64,000 bases of DNA from JBDFMH01 sp047238125. Its GTDB lineage: Bacteria > Pseudomonadota > Alphaproteobacteria > Sphingomonadales > Sphingomonadaceae. The notes beneath the pieces were generated by a model. It saw nothing but the letters and a program-made list of their open reading frames with translations. It made no database searches and was not told the DNA's origin. Position 1 is the stretch's first letter. Each line of letters starts with the position of its first letter. Below are positions 18,173 to 26,770 of this stretch, in pieces. Made by a program: the position numbers and the translations under genes. Location: positions 620,001-684,000 of the forward strand of contig NZ_JBDFMH010000001.1 in NCBI RefSeq assembly GCF_047238125.1. Reading direction: 5' to 3'.

Positions 18173-18769
18173 ATGAAGAAAATGAAGATGGCCGCACTCG
18201 CGGCGAGCGCGCTTATCATGTCCACGGTGCCGGCGACGATGGCTCAGGCCGCGACGCTAACGATCGACGTCACGGGCTGGAACGCTGAGGGCTTCCTCGA
18301 TGCCGCTGGCAACACGCTTCAGAACTTCAACATCGGCGCTGGATCCACAGTCACGGGCGTCGCCTACGATGTGACGATCGAAGCGTTCGATCCGAGCTGG
18401 CTGTCCGAGGCGACTTTTTCGCTGACCGACAGCGATCAGTTCGCCGGCGTCTTTATCTCGCCGGGCTTTGAAGACGATAATCCCGGCGTGGGCAGCTATT
18501 CGGATTCGGTGACCCTCGCCGATTTCGGCCTCGACTTCGCGGTCGGCAGCGACGGCATTCTGCGCGTTGAATTTATCGATACGTTCGTCGATGCGGTTTC
18601 CCCGAACGCGACGGCCCTCGCAGGCACGCTGACCATTACTTACGACGCCATCGGTGGTCCCGCCGTTCCCGAGCCGGCTGCCTGGGCGCTGATGATTGGT
18701 GGTTTCGGTGCTGTCGGCGGCGCGATGCGTCGCCGTGGCAAGCAGACCGTGTCGGTCACCTACGCCTGA
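18173..18769 (+). CDS. PEPxxWA-CTERM sorting domain protein
   Basis: A 198-residue secreted protein. The N-terminus MKKMKMAALAASALIMS is a signal peptide ending near AQA (residue 24). The last 30 residues are VPEPAAWALMIGGFG followed by an Arg-rich tail, the PEPxxWA variant of the PEP-CTERM signal processed by an exosortase. The mature body is acidic, beta-rich and of low recognisable homology. Exosortase-sorted proteins are usually linked to exopolysaccharide or the cell surface. The ATG at 18173 was chosen because it starts the signal peptide and follows AAGGGACG; earlier in-frame codons are not needed. A perfect terminator follows. Confidence 0.88.
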   Translation: MKKMKMAALAASALIMSTVPATMAQAATLTIDVTGWNAEGFLDAAGNTLQNFNIGAGSTVTGVAYDVTIEAFDPSWLSEATFSLTDSDQFAGVFISPGFEDDNPGVGSYSDSVTLADFGLDFAVGSDGILRVEFIDTFVDAVSPNATALAGTLTITYDAIGGPAVPEPAAWALMIGGFGAVGGAMRRRGKQTVSVTYA

Positions 18770-18789
18770 TCGCATTGCGATCGTGACAG

Positions 18790-18819
18790 CGCCGCCGGTC
18801 GAAAGACCGGCGGCGTTTT
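18790..18819 (+). terminator. Intrinsic terminator of the PEPxxWA-CTERM gene
   Basis: A perfect 11-base-pair stem CGCCGCCGGTC / GACCGGCGGCG with a GAAA tetraloop, followed by TTTT, 21 bases after the stop codon. Confidence 0.9.
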
Positions 18820-18918
18820 CACGTCCGGCGCCGGTAAAGATGTCGGCAGGACGCTATGGGCTGCCTGAAGAACAGCAGGTCACTATCGTCGTCCGGCAGC
18901 TGCGAAGAGCCTGCGGGC

Positions 18919-19647
18919 TCAGCTCTCCAGCGTCTCGTCGCCGCGATATTTCAGCTCGAGATAGCGACCCTGCGTCGCGAGCTTGTTCAGGTCGCCGCTG
19001 GCCAGCTGCTCGGTCATTCGCTTGAGTTCGTCGTCGACCACGCGAAGACCCTCGGCCAGCTGCTTGTCCGGGCTCATGCCGCCACGCGTGCCGGATCTTA
19101 GGCCGGCGGGAACCCGGCGATAGCCGTCTACCAATTCGGGCAGCTCTTCACCGATCAGCTTGCGAATCTCGAACGCCGCCGGCTCACGCGGGTCGAGCGT
19201 CGCCAGCTGTGGCGCCAGCGCCTCGAGCCGCAGACCGAGCCCGTCGACCAGCCGCTGGGCAGGGGCGGGCAGGGCTGGCCGCTGGGCTTCCAGCCAGCGT
19301 TCGGTGCGCAGCGGCAGCTGGGCCAGATCGGTCTTGCTAATCGCCTGGCCGGCCGGCGGTACGATCGCCGGCGCAGCCTCGGTCGAAGGCCAGAACAGGA
19401 TCGCCGTGCCCAGCGCCAACATGGCAACGATCGTAAGGAAAAAACCGATCGGGCCGATCGGCGTGAAGAAGCCGATCACGCCCGCCACCACCGCCACGCC
19501 CAGCACCGCGAGCGCCGCGCGCACGATCCGGCGCATCACCGACTGCCACATCAGCTGCCGCCGCCGCTGCGCGCGGGCGCGGGATTCCGGCGTCATGCGG
19601 TGGAGCAGGCTTTCCGCCTGCTGGATCACGCGGTTGGGATCGATCAC
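18919..19647 (-). CDS. Membrane protein adjacent to telA (possible XpaC-like partner)
   Basis: A 242-residue protein with a basic N-terminal helix, two adjacent hydrophobic helices (about 43-85, with the motif FFTPIGPIGFF between them) and a long charged C-terminal helical part. It begins with GTG at 19647, six bases after the telA stop, so it is in the telA operon. In Bacillus, telA-like yaaN is paired with xpaC, a membrane protein of comparable build; the pairing here suggests the same relationship, but no clear XpaC motif was seen. Function unknown; probably forms an envelope-stress or toxic-compound tolerance pair with TelA. Confidence 0.62.
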   Translation of the reverse strand: MIDPNRVIQQAESLLHRMTPESRARAQRRRQLMWQSVMRRIVRAALAVLGVAVVAGVIGFFTPIGPIGFFLTIVAMLALGTAILFWPSTEAAPAIVPPAGQAISKTDLAQLPLRTERWLEAQRPALPAPAQRLVDGLGLRLEALAPQLATLDPREPAAFEIRKLIGEELPELVDGYRRVPAGLRSGTRGGMSPDKQLAEGLRVVDDELKRMTEQLASGDLNKLATQGRYLELKYRGDETLES

Positions 19648-19653
19648 CGGCGG

Positions 19654-20838
19654 CTATTCCAGGCGGAACGGTTCGGCCGTACCCTGCGACGCGCCTTCCG
19701 CCCGCGCGATATAGCCGCGCGACTTCTCGACCTCGTCGGTCAGCGTGTCCACCGTCTGCTTCATCGACGACAGGGCCTGGACCTTGAACTTGTCGATCTC
19801 GTCCATCGTCACATAGATGTTCTGGAACGCGCGTTTCAACGTATCGAGCGGGATGGTCGAGCTGGCGGCCTGGCGGTGGATCTCGGCGGTCTGCGTGCGC
19901 AGCAGTTCGCCGGTGGAATCGATGATGCTGGCGGTGGTGGTGTTCAGCGCGGTGATCTGGTTTAGCACCAGCTTCTGCGCGGTCAGCGCCTGCGCCACGG
20001 TCACCGCGGTACGCAACGCCGATACGGTCGTGGTCGATGCGCGATCAACGCCCTTCACCAGTTCGACATTGTTCTTCTTGACCAGATCGAGCGCGAGATA
20101 GCCCTGCACCGTCACGGCCATCTGGGTCAGCAGATCGGTGGTGCGCTGGCGGACATAGAACAGCGCAGTCTCGCGGATCGCCCTGGCCTTGGCCGGATCG
20201 GTCATGTCGAGATCGGCGGCCTTGTCTTCCAGGCGCTGGTCCATCGTCTTGGAAATGTGGATCATCTGTTCGAGCCGGCCCATCGCCGCCCACAAATTCT
20301 GCCGTTCCACGTCGATCGCGGCATTGTCTTTCAGCAGCTCGTCCTTGCCGGATGCCAGCCGCTGCAGGATCGCGGCGATATGGCCCTGGGCCGAGGTATA
20401 GCCGTCGAAATAGGACTTCATCCGGTTGCCGAACGGGATGAAACCCAGGATCTTGCGCGGGCCGCTGAGCTTGCCCTGCTGACCGGGATCCAGTTCCTCG
20501 ACCGTGCGACGCAGCGCCGCGAGATCGGTGCCGACAGAGCTGTCCTTATCCATTGCGCGCACCGGGCGATCGAGGAAGCGGTTGGACTGGCCAGCGGCGT
20601 CCGCAATCTCCTTGCGGCCCATATTGGTGATCGCATCGACCTTCTTGCCGAATTCCGGGCTGTTGGCGTCGACCGCCACCAGCTCTGCGATGAAGCCGTC
20701 CACCTTCTGCTCGAGCTGGGTCTTCTGCTCGTCCTTCAGTGGCACCAGACCGGCAGCCTTCTCGATCGAGACGGTCGGCACCGGATCGGGCGGAGTCAGG
20801 GTCAGTTCGCTTTCGGTCTTGGTCGCGGTCGATGCCAT
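19654..20838 (-). CDS. telA: Toxic anion resistance protein TelA
   Basis: A 394-residue soluble, almost all-helical protein of the TelA family (tellurite and other toxic-compound tolerance; relatives in Bacillus and Listeria affect resistance to cell-wall antibiotics). It has the family's long coiled regions, including GKLSGPRKILGFIPFGNR and the motif around FFDGYTSAQGHIAAIL (about 118-155). Two ATGs lie at 20841 and 20838; GGAGGA lies only two bases before the first but five before the second, so 20838 is the preferred start. The following gene encodes a membrane protein in the same operon. Confidence 0.87.
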   Translation of the reverse strand: MASTATKTESELTLTPPDPVPTVSIEKAAGLVPLKDEQKTQLEQKVDGFIAELVAVDANSPEFGKKVDAITNMGRKEIADAAGQSNRFLDRPVRAMDKDSSVGTDLAALRRTVEELDPGQQGKLSGPRKILGFIPFGNRMKSYFDGYTSAQGHIAAILQRLASGKDELLKDNAAIDVERQNLWAAMGRLEQMIHISKTMDQRLEDKAADLDMTDPAKARAIRETALFYVRQRTTDLLTQMAVTVQGYLALDLVKKNNVELVKGVDRASTTTVSALRTAVTVAQALTAQKLVLNQITALNTTTASIIDSTGELLRTQTAEIHRQAASSTIPLDTLKRAFQNIYVTMDEIDKFKVQALSSMKQTVDTLTDEVEKSRGYIARAEGASQGTAEPFRLE

Positions 20839-20945
20839 CATGATCCTCCAGCGCCCAACATGGCCGGGCGAGCCGTGTTATTCAAGTGATACAGCCGTCA
20901 AGACACCCTAGCGCCGATCTCTGCGCACGCGAAAGAGGCAAAGGG

Positions 20946-20962
20946 ATTGCGTGAACTGCAAT
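20946..20962. promoter_or_regulatory. Inverted repeat upstream of cydA
   Basis: ATTGC-N7-GCAAT, a perfect 5-base inverted repeat lying about 70 bases before the cydA ATG. The symmetry and position fit a transcription-factor operator, perhaps an oxygen- or redox-responsive regulator, but the sequence is not a standard FNR (TTGAT-N4-ATCAA) site. Confidence 0.3.
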
Positions 20963-21031
20963 TGGGCCCGCCGCGTTATGCAATGCGAGGGCCGTGCAAT
21001 CCGCTTTCCGAAAGCGTAAAGGCGAAGCGCC

Positions 21032-22447
21032 ATGACAGATGCCGATCTCGCGCTGATCCTTGCCCGCGCCCAGTTCGCTTTCACCGTCTCGTTCCACTTC
21101 ATCTTCCCTGCCTTCTCGATCGGGCTTGCCAGCTATCTCGCCGTGCTCGAAGGTGCCTGGCTGTGGACGGGCAAGGAGAAATATCTCGACCTGTTCAGAT
21201 ACTGGCTGAAGATCTTTGCTGTGGCGTTCGCGATGGGCGTCGTCTCCGGCATCGTCATGTCCTACCAGTTCGGCACCAACTGGTCGGTCTTCTCGGATCG
21301 GGCGGGGCCGGTGATCGGCCCGCTGATGGCCTATGAGGTGCTGACCGCCTTCTTTTTGGAGGCGGGGTTCCTCGGCGTGATGCTGTTCGGGATGGAGAAG
21401 GTCGGCCGCAAGCTCCATTTCGCGGCGACGCTGATGGTGGCGATCGGCACCTTCATTTCCGCCTTCTGGATCCTGAGCGTGAACAGCTGGATGCAGACCC
21501 CGGTCGGCTTCGGCATCAATGCCGATGGCCAGTTCGTGCCGGCGGGTGGCTGGCTGTCGATCATCTTCAATCCCAGCTTTCCCTACCGCCTCGTCCACAC
21601 CGTGATCGCCGCTTATTTGACGACCGCGTTGGTGGTGGGCGGTGTCGGCGCGTGGCACCTGATCAAGGGGAACGCGACCCCGCAGGTCCGCAAGATGTTC
21701 TCGATGGCGATGTGGATGGCGGCGATCGTGGCGCCCATCCAGATCTTCGTGGGCGACATGCACGGGATCAACACGCTCGAACATCAGCCCGCCAAGGTGA
21801 TGGCGATGGAAGGCCATTTCCAAAGCCACCCGGATGGGGCACCGCTGATCCTGTTCGGCCTGCCCGACGACGCCGCCGAGACGGTCCGCTACAAGATCGA
21901 AATCCCTAAACTCTCCTCGCTGATCCTGAAGCATGATCTCAATGCGCCGCTTGCCGGCTTGGATACCGTCGCCAAGACGGATCGGCCGCCGGTGTGGATC
22001 GTGTTCTGGTCGTTCCGGATCATGGTCGGGCTGGGCCTGGCGATGCTGGCGCTCGGGCTGTTCAGCCTGCTGGCGCGGTTTCGCGGCAAGCTTTACGATT
22101 GGTCGCTGCTGCACCGTTTCGCCTTGGTCATGGGTCCGGCCGGGTTCGTCGCGGTGATCGCCGGCTGGGTGACGACCGAAGTCGGCCGCCAGCCATGGGT
22201 GATCTACAATCTGCTGCGCACCGCCGATGCCTCGTCCGAGATCGGGCTGCCGGGCATCGCCGGATCGCTGGTGGCGTTCGTGATCGTCTATTTCACGGTG
22301 TTCGGTGCGGGCACCGTCTATCTGCTGAAGCTGATGGCGAAGCCGCCGCATCCGCATGAGTCCGGCGATGTCCAGGCGCCGATCCGTTCGGCCGGGATCA
22401 CGCCGGCGCATGGCGTGGCGAAGCACGGCACGGAGAAAGGCGAATGA
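21032..22447 (+). CDS. cydA: Cytochrome bd ubiquinol oxidase subunit I (cyanide-insensitive type)
   Basis: A 471-residue heme subunit of a bd-type terminal oxidase that reduces oxygen to water with electrons from quinol. His22 (in FHFIFP) matches the axial heme ligand of the family, Glu102 and Glu110 (YEVLTAFFLEAG) the conserved heme b595/d acids, and His189 and Met331 (FWSFRIMVG) the heme b558 ligands. The quinol loop is short, as in the CioA group, so cyanide-insensitive activity is likely. Several membrane helices are evident. The stop overlaps the cydB start by 4 bases (ATGA). Confidence 0.93.
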   Translation: MTDADLALILARAQFAFTVSFHFIFPAFSIGLASYLAVLEGAWLWTGKEKYLDLFRYWLKIFAVAFAMGVVSGIVMSYQFGTNWSVFSDRAGPVIGPLMAYEVLTAFFLEAGFLGVMLFGMEKVGRKLHFAATLMVAIGTFISAFWILSVNSWMQTPVGFGINADGQFVPAGGWLSIIFNPSFPYRLVHTVIAAYLTTALVVGGVGAWHLIKGNATPQVRKMFSMAMWMAAIVAPIQIFVGDMHGINTLEHQPAKVMAMEGHFQSHPDGAPLILFGLPDDAAETVRYKIEIPKLSSLILKHDLNAPLAGLDTVAKTDRPPVWIVFWSFRIMVGLGLAMLALGLFSLLARFRGKLYDWSLLHRFALVMGPAGFVAVIAGWVTTEVGRQPWVIYNLLRTADASSEIGLPGIAGSLVAFVIVYFTVFGAGTVYLLKLMAKPPHPHESGDVQAPIRSAGITPAHGVAKHGTEKGE

Positions 22448-23451
22448 CCCCCGATCCGACGCTGACCGTCATCTGGGCCGGCATCATCGCCTTTGCCGTG
22501 GCGATGTATGTCGTGATGGATGGGTTCGATCTCGGAATCGGCATCCTGTTCCCGGGCTTTACCGTAGGCGATGAACGCGATTCGGCGATGAACGCCATCG
22601 CGCCGGTGTGGGATGGCAACGAGACCTGGCTGGTGCTGGGCGGGGGTGGGTTGATGGCAGCGTTCCCGCTGGCCTATGCCGTCGTGCTGCCGGCGCTCTA
22701 TGCGCCGCTGATCGCGATGCTGCTGGGACTGGTGTTCCGCGGCGTCGCGTTCGAATTCCGCTGGCGTGATCCCGCGCATCGGCGACGCTGGGATGCGGCG
22801 TTCTGCGCTGGATCCTTCTTCGCCACCTTCGCGCAAGGCGTGACGCTGGGCGCGCTGCTGCAGGGCATCGCAGTCGAGGGCCGTGCCTATGCCGGCGGCT
22901 GGTGGGATTGGCTGACCCCGTTCAGCCTGCTGACGGGCGCGAGCCTGGTGATCGGTTATGCGCTGCTGGGTGCGGCCTGGCTGATATGGAAGAGCGAGGG
23001 CCGGCTGCATGACGACGCCCGCCGCTATGCCAAGGCGTTGGTGCCCGCGCTCCTGCTCGCGATCCTGGCAGTCAGCGCGTTCACGCCGTTCCTCGAAGGC
23101 AAATATTATGAGCGCTGGTTCCGCTTTCCCGGGCTGCTGGTGACGATCCCGATGCCTCTGCTGCTAATCGGCGCGAGCGCGGCGCTGTGGGCGGCGGTCC
23201 GCCGCGGGCATGACGGCGCGCCGTTCGCGTGGACGTTGGCGGTCTTCGCGCTGGCGATGGCAGGCCTGGCCGTATCGTTCTGGCCGGACGTGATCCCGGG
23301 CCGGCTGACGATCTGGCAGGCCGCGGCGCCGGCTGACAGCCAGATCTTCATGCTGGTCGGCGCGGCGGTGCTGGTGCCGATGATCCTGGCCTACACAGCC
23401 TGGTCCTACTGGGTCTTTCGCGGCAAGGTCGGCCACGAGGGCTATCATTGA
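22444..23451 (+). CDS. cydB: Cytochrome bd ubiquinol oxidase subunit II
   Basis: A 335-residue membrane subunit, partner of CydA, with the typical N-terminal segment VMDGFDLGIGILFP (about 21-34) and nine or so hydrophobic helices. The WDGNETWLVLGGGGLMAAFP block (about 57-76) is the family hallmark. The start ATG overlaps the cydA stop, and its own stop shares a base with the next small gene. The three genes form one operon. Confidence 0.93.
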   Translation: MTPDPTLTVIWAGIIAFAVAMYVVMDGFDLGIGILFPGFTVGDERDSAMNAIAPVWDGNETWLVLGGGGLMAAFPLAYAVVLPALYAPLIAMLLGLVFRGVAFEFRWRDPAHRRRWDAAFCAGSFFATFAQGVTLGALLQGIAVEGRAYAGGWWDWLTPFSLLTGASLVIGYALLGAAWLIWKSEGRLHDDARRYAKALVPALLLAILAVSAFTPFLEGKYYERWFRFPGLLVTIPMPLLLIGASAALWAAVRRGHDGAPFAWTLAVFALAMAGLAVSFWPDVIPGRLTIWQAAAPADSQIFMLVGAAVLVPMILAYTAWSYWVFRGKVGHEGYH

Positions 23452-23549
23452 TGGCGTGGCGCAGGTTTGGCTGGTTCGTTGCGATCTGGGCAATGAGCGT
23501 GGCCGCAATCGGCGCGGTTGCGTTCCTGATCAGGGCCGTGCTGCTTTGA
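23451..23549 (+). CDS. Small membrane peptide of the bd oxidase operon (DUF2474-like)
   Basis: A 32-residue gene, ATG 23451 to TGA 23549, whose ATG shares one base with the cydB stop (TGATG). The protein MAWRRFGWFVAIWAMSVAA continues as a single hydrophobic helix and ends RAVLL. Position, length and one helix after a basic start match the small DUF2474 proteins that follow CioB in other genomes and are analogous to CydX/CydH subunits of bd oxidases. The likely role is stabilising the oxidase hemes. Confidence 0.72.
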   Translation: MAWRRFGWFVAIWAMSVAAIGAVAFLIRAVLL

Positions 23550-23640
23550 AGTCCGTCATTCCGGCGAAAACCGGGTTCTGACGTCGCGGGCGGCGCTGTG
23601 CGTGTGTTCGGATGCCCGATCACATTTTGTAAGACGGTGC

Positions 23641-23937
23641 TTATTTCTTGGCCGCGTTCTTCCGTCTGGTGTCCCATCCCTTGCGGGCGGCGGCAGACCG
23701 GGCTTCCGGCGATCCCTTCTTCTGCGCGGAGCCGCCGGCCTTGGAAGCGGCATTGGCGTTCGCCTTACCGCGGCCGGATCCGGATTTATTGCCTCCGCCG
23801 CTGTCCTTGTTCACCGTTGCCCAGGCGCGCGCTTCGGCCTCCTTCTCCGGCACGCCGCGCTTCTCATAGCGTTCCTCGATATGCTCGGCCTTGCGCTTCT
23901 GCTTGTCGGTATAGGCGCTTTTGTCTCCGCGGGGCAT
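23641..23937 (-). CDS. Small basic protein, 'plasmid stabilisation'-type annotation
   Basis: A 98-residue protein starting MPRGDKSAYTDKQKRKAEHI at the ATG at 23937; residues that could be read upstream from 24006 are of no recognisable character. It has a central EKRGVPEKEAEARAWATVN segment and a disordered Gly/Ser/Lys-rich C-terminus ending RKGWDTRRKNAAKK. I recall that similar proteins in pseudomonads and sphingomonads are labelled plasmid stabilisation protein, but the basis for that name is weak and no toxin or antitoxin motif is visible. Function unknown. Confidence 0.65.
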   Translation of the reverse strand: MPRGDKSAYTDKQKRKAEHIEERYEKRGVPEKEAEARAWATVNKDSGGGNKSGSGRGKANANAASKAGGSAQKKGSPEARSAAARKGWDTRRKNAAKK

Positions 23938-24054
23938 GGCCGCTCTCCTCGTTGATCGGGCTCCAACGCACCGTGTCGACTTTCGAGCCTTTCCGCGCCG
24001 CACCATTTCGGCTATGCGCGCGCCTCAACCGATCCCTCGCATCCAGGAATTTCC

Positions 24055-25881
24055 ATGAGCCTCCGCAACGTGGCCATCATCGCGCACGTCGATCACGGCA
24101 AGACCACGCTCGTCGACCAGCTGTTCCGCCAGTCCGGCACCTTCCGCGACAATCAGCGGGTCGAGGAGCGGGCGATGGATTCGAACGATCTCGAAAAGGA
24201 ACGCGGGATCACCATTCTGGCCAAGTGCACCTCGGTCGAATGGGAAGGCACCCGCATCAACATCGTCGATACGCCCGGCCACGCCGATTTCGGCGGTGAG
24301 GTCGAACGCATCCTCTCGATGGTCGATGGCGTGATCCTGCTCGTGGATGCCGCCGAAGGCGCGATGCCGCAGACCAAATTCGTCACTGGCAAGGCGTTGG
24401 CGCTGGGGCTCAAGCCGATCGTCGTGGTCAACAAGATCGATCGGTCCGACGCTCGCATCCAGGAAGTGCTGGACGAAGTGTTCGATCTGTTCGTGACGCT
24501 CGAAGCGAATGACGAGCAGCTCGATTTCCCGGTGCTCTACGCATCGGGGCGCAACGGCTATGCCAACGAGAATCCCGATCTCCACGAAGGCACGCTGGCG
24601 CCGCTGTTCAAGAAGATCGTCGATCATGTGCCCGAGCCGGCGGCCGATCCGGACGGCCCGTTCAAGTTCCTCGTCACGCTGCTCGATCGTGACAATTTCC
24701 TGGGCCGCATCCTGACCGGGCTCGTCGCCAGCGGCACCGTCAAGGTCAACATGCCGATCCACGCGCTCGACAATGACGGCAAGGTGGTCGAGACCGGCCG
24801 CGCCTCCAAGCTGATGGCGTTCCGCGGGCTGGAGCGGGTTCCGGTCGAGGAAGCCAAGGCCGGAGACATCATCTCGATCGCTGGCCTGGCCGTCGCGACC
24901 GTCTCGAACACGATCGCCGACACCAGCGTGACCGAGCCGCTGCACGCCCAGCCGATCGATCCGCCGACGCTGTCGATGCGCTTCGCCGTCAACGACTCGC
25001 CGATGGCGGGCCGCGAGGGCACGAAGGTGACCAGTCGCATGATCCGCGACCGGTTGCTGCGCGAAGCCGAGTCGAACGTGGCGATCAAGATCACCGAGGC
25101 GGCCGACAAGGACAGTTTCGAAGTGGCCGGCCGTGGCGAATTGCAGCTGGGCGTGCTGATCGAGACGATGCGCCGCGAGGGGTTCGAGCTCGGCATCAGC
25201 CGGCCGCGCGTGCTGTTCCGCGATGGCGAGAATGGTCGCGAGGAGCCGTATGAGACGGTCGTGATCGACGTCGACGACGAGCATTCGGGCACGGTCGTCG
25301 AGAAGATGGCAACGCGGAAGGCGGAGATGACCGACATGCGGCCCTCGGGCGGCGGCAAGACGCGGATCACCTTCTCCGCGCCGTCGCGTGGGCTGATCGG
25401 CTATCATGGCGAATTTCTGTCCGATACGCGCGGCACCGGGATCATGAACCGGCTGTTCGAGAAATATGGTCCCTACAAGGGCAATATCGAGGGCCGGAAG
25501 AACGGCGTGCTGATCTCCAACGGCGCGGGCGAGGCGGTGGCCTATGCGCTCGGCCCGCTCGAGGAGCGCGGCGTGCTGATGGTCGGGCCGGGCGAGGCGC
25601 TCTACGAAGGCATGATCATCGGCGAGAATGCCAAGACCGACGATCTCGAAGTCAATCCGATGAAGTCCAAGCAGCTGACCAACTTCCGTGCGTCGGGCGG
25701 CAAGGACGATGCGATCCGGCTGACCCCGCCGCGGCGGCTGACGCTGGAACAGGCGATCGCCTATATCGACGATGACGAGATGGTCGAGGTGACGCCGAAG
25801 TCGATCCGGCTGCGCAAGCGCTTCCTCGATCCGCACGAGCGCAAGCGCCAGAGCCGCGCCAAGGCGGCTGCGAACGGCTGA
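24055..25881 (+). CDS. typA: Translational GTPase TypA/BipA
   Basis: A 608-residue ribosome-associated GTPase that acts in 50S assembly and stress response. G1 is AHVDHGKTT (10-18), G3 DTPGHADF (72-79) and G4 NKID (126-129). The domain order (GTPase, beta-barrel domain, two EF-G-like domains with [18 protein letters not shown], then the TypA-specific C-terminal part with [16 protein letters not shown]) is complete and of standard length. The ATG at 24055 is the natural start. A terminator follows the stop closely. Confidence 0.97.
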   Translation: MSLRNVAIIAHVDHGKTTLVDQLFRQSGTFRDNQRVEERAMDSNDLEKERGITILAKCTSVEWEGTRINIVDTPGHADFGGEVERILSMVDGVILLVDAAEGAMPQTKFVTGKALALGLKPIVVVNKIDRSDARIQEVLDEVFDLFVTLEANDEQLDFPVLYASGRNGYANENPDLHEGTLAPLFKKIVDHVPEPAADPDGPFKFLVTLLDRDNFLGRILTGLVASGTVKVNMPIHALDNDGKVVETGRASKLMAFRGLERVPVEEAKAGDIISIAGLAVATVSNTIADTSVTEPLHAQPIDPPTLSMRFAVNDSPMAGREGTKVTSRMIRDRLLREAESNVAIKITEAADKDSFEVAGRGELQLGVLIETMRREGFELGISRPRVLFRDGENGREEPYETVVIDVDDEHSGTVVEKMATRKAEMTDMRPSGGGKTRITFSAPSRGLIGYHGEFLSDTRGTGIMNRLFEKYGPYKGNIEGRKNGVLISNGAGEAVAYALGPLEERGVLMVGPGEALYEGMIIGENAKTDDLEVNPMKSKQLTNFRASGGKDDAIRLTPPRRLTLEQAIAYIDDDEMVEVTPKSIRLRKRFLDPHERKRQSRAKAAANG

Positions 25882-25888
25882 TCGATTC

Positions 25889-25920
25889 TGCCCCGCCGCT
25901 CTGCCGGCGGGGCAATTGTT
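25889..25920 (+). terminator. Intrinsic terminator of typA
   Basis: A 10-base stem TGCCCCGCCG / CGGCGGGGCA with a six-base loop, followed by ATTGTTT, starting 8 bases after the typA stop. Confidence 0.82.
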
Positions 25921-25938
25921 TCCGGATGTCTTTGATCG

Positions 25939-25953
25939 TTAACGCGATCTTCA
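25939..25953 (+). promoter_or_regulatory. CtrA-like box upstream of the second PEPxxWA-CTERM gene
   Basis: TTAA-N7-TTCA, one base off the CtrA consensus, embedded in the same TGATCGTTAAC word found before the first PEPxxWA-CTERM gene. It is 70 bases upstream of the ATG at 26023. Confidence 0.35.
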
Positions 25954-26022
25954 CCGCGCTGTCCCGTCCATGACATGCGCTGCCGCGATAGCCCCTGCAC
26001 CAACCAAGCAGGGAGACTGTCC

Positions 26023-26694
26023 ATGAAGCCGATCATCCTCGCCGCTGCGCTCGCCGCCGGCGCAATCCTGTCGGGCGCCGCCGGTGCCGCCACGCTGACG
26101 CCGGTTTCGGTGACCGCCACGAGCACGTTCAACAACGGCTTCTACACGCCGAATAACCTGATCAACGGCAGCGGCCTGTCGGGCGGTCTGCACGACAATT
26201 TCTTCGGCAACATGTGGCAGACCGAGCAGAGCGAAACCGACAAGCTCGCGCAGATAACCTTCGATCTCGGCGATACCTATCAGGTCGATGCCGCCAACAT
26301 CTGGCAATTCAACTATGCCGATGGCGTGCAGATCCCTGGCGTCATCAGCACGCTGGATCGCGGCGTGAAGGCGTTCCGCCTGCTGACCTCGCTCGACGGC
26401 GTGACCTTCACCGAAGTGTTCAACGGCACGCTGGCCCGCGGCACCGGCGAGCCGCTGGCCGCGCAGACCTTCGCGCTGAACGACGTCGCCCGCTACGTCC
26501 AGATCGATATCCTCAGCAACTATGCGGAAGGCACGATCTACACGACGTTCGCGTCGGGCCTTTCGGAAGTGCAGTTCGAGGGATCGGCGATCACCGCGGT
26601 GCCAGAGCCGGCGGCCTGGGCGCTGATGATCGGCGGCTTCGGTCTTGTCGGCGGCAGCCTGCGTCGGGCCTCGCGCCGTCCCGTCATCGCCTGA
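26023..26694 (+). CDS. PEPxxWA-CTERM sorting domain protein, discoidin-like body
   Basis: A 223-residue secreted protein. Signal peptide at 1-22 (ending AGA). The body has a beta-sandwich look with AQITFDLGDTYQVDAANIWQF and RYVQIDILSNY, reminiscent of discoidin (F5/8 type C) carbohydrate-binding folds. The C-terminus is VPEPAAWALMIGGFGLVGG plus a basic tail, the PEPxxWA-CTERM exosortase signal. The start is the ATG at 26023, preceded by AGGGAGA. A sugar-binding surface role is plausible but not proven. Confidence 0.88.
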   Translation: MKPIILAAALAAGAILSGAAGAATLTPVSVTATSTFNNGFYTPNNLINGSGLSGGLHDNFFGNMWQTEQSETDKLAQITFDLGDTYQVDAANIWQFNYADGVQIPGVISTLDRGVKAFRLLTSLDGVTFTEVFNGTLARGTGEPLAAQTFALNDVARYVQIDILSNYAEGTIYTTFASGLSEVQFEGSAITAVPEPAAWALMIGGFGLVGGSLRRASRRPVIA

Positions 26695-26770
26695 CGTTAT
26701 CGCCTTCAGGAACCAGTCAGGTCCGTCTTGATTGAATCCTCCGACACGGGGGTTCGATTGGAGACGGACC

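Noticed and set aside
20882..22426. Long minus-strand open frame of 514 codons
   Set aside because: Antisense to cydA; the composition (Asp/His/Arg-rich) is that of a GC-rich shadow.
24025..25836. Long minus-strand open frame of 603 codons
   Set aside because: Lies over typA, a clear gene, and has no recognisable motif.
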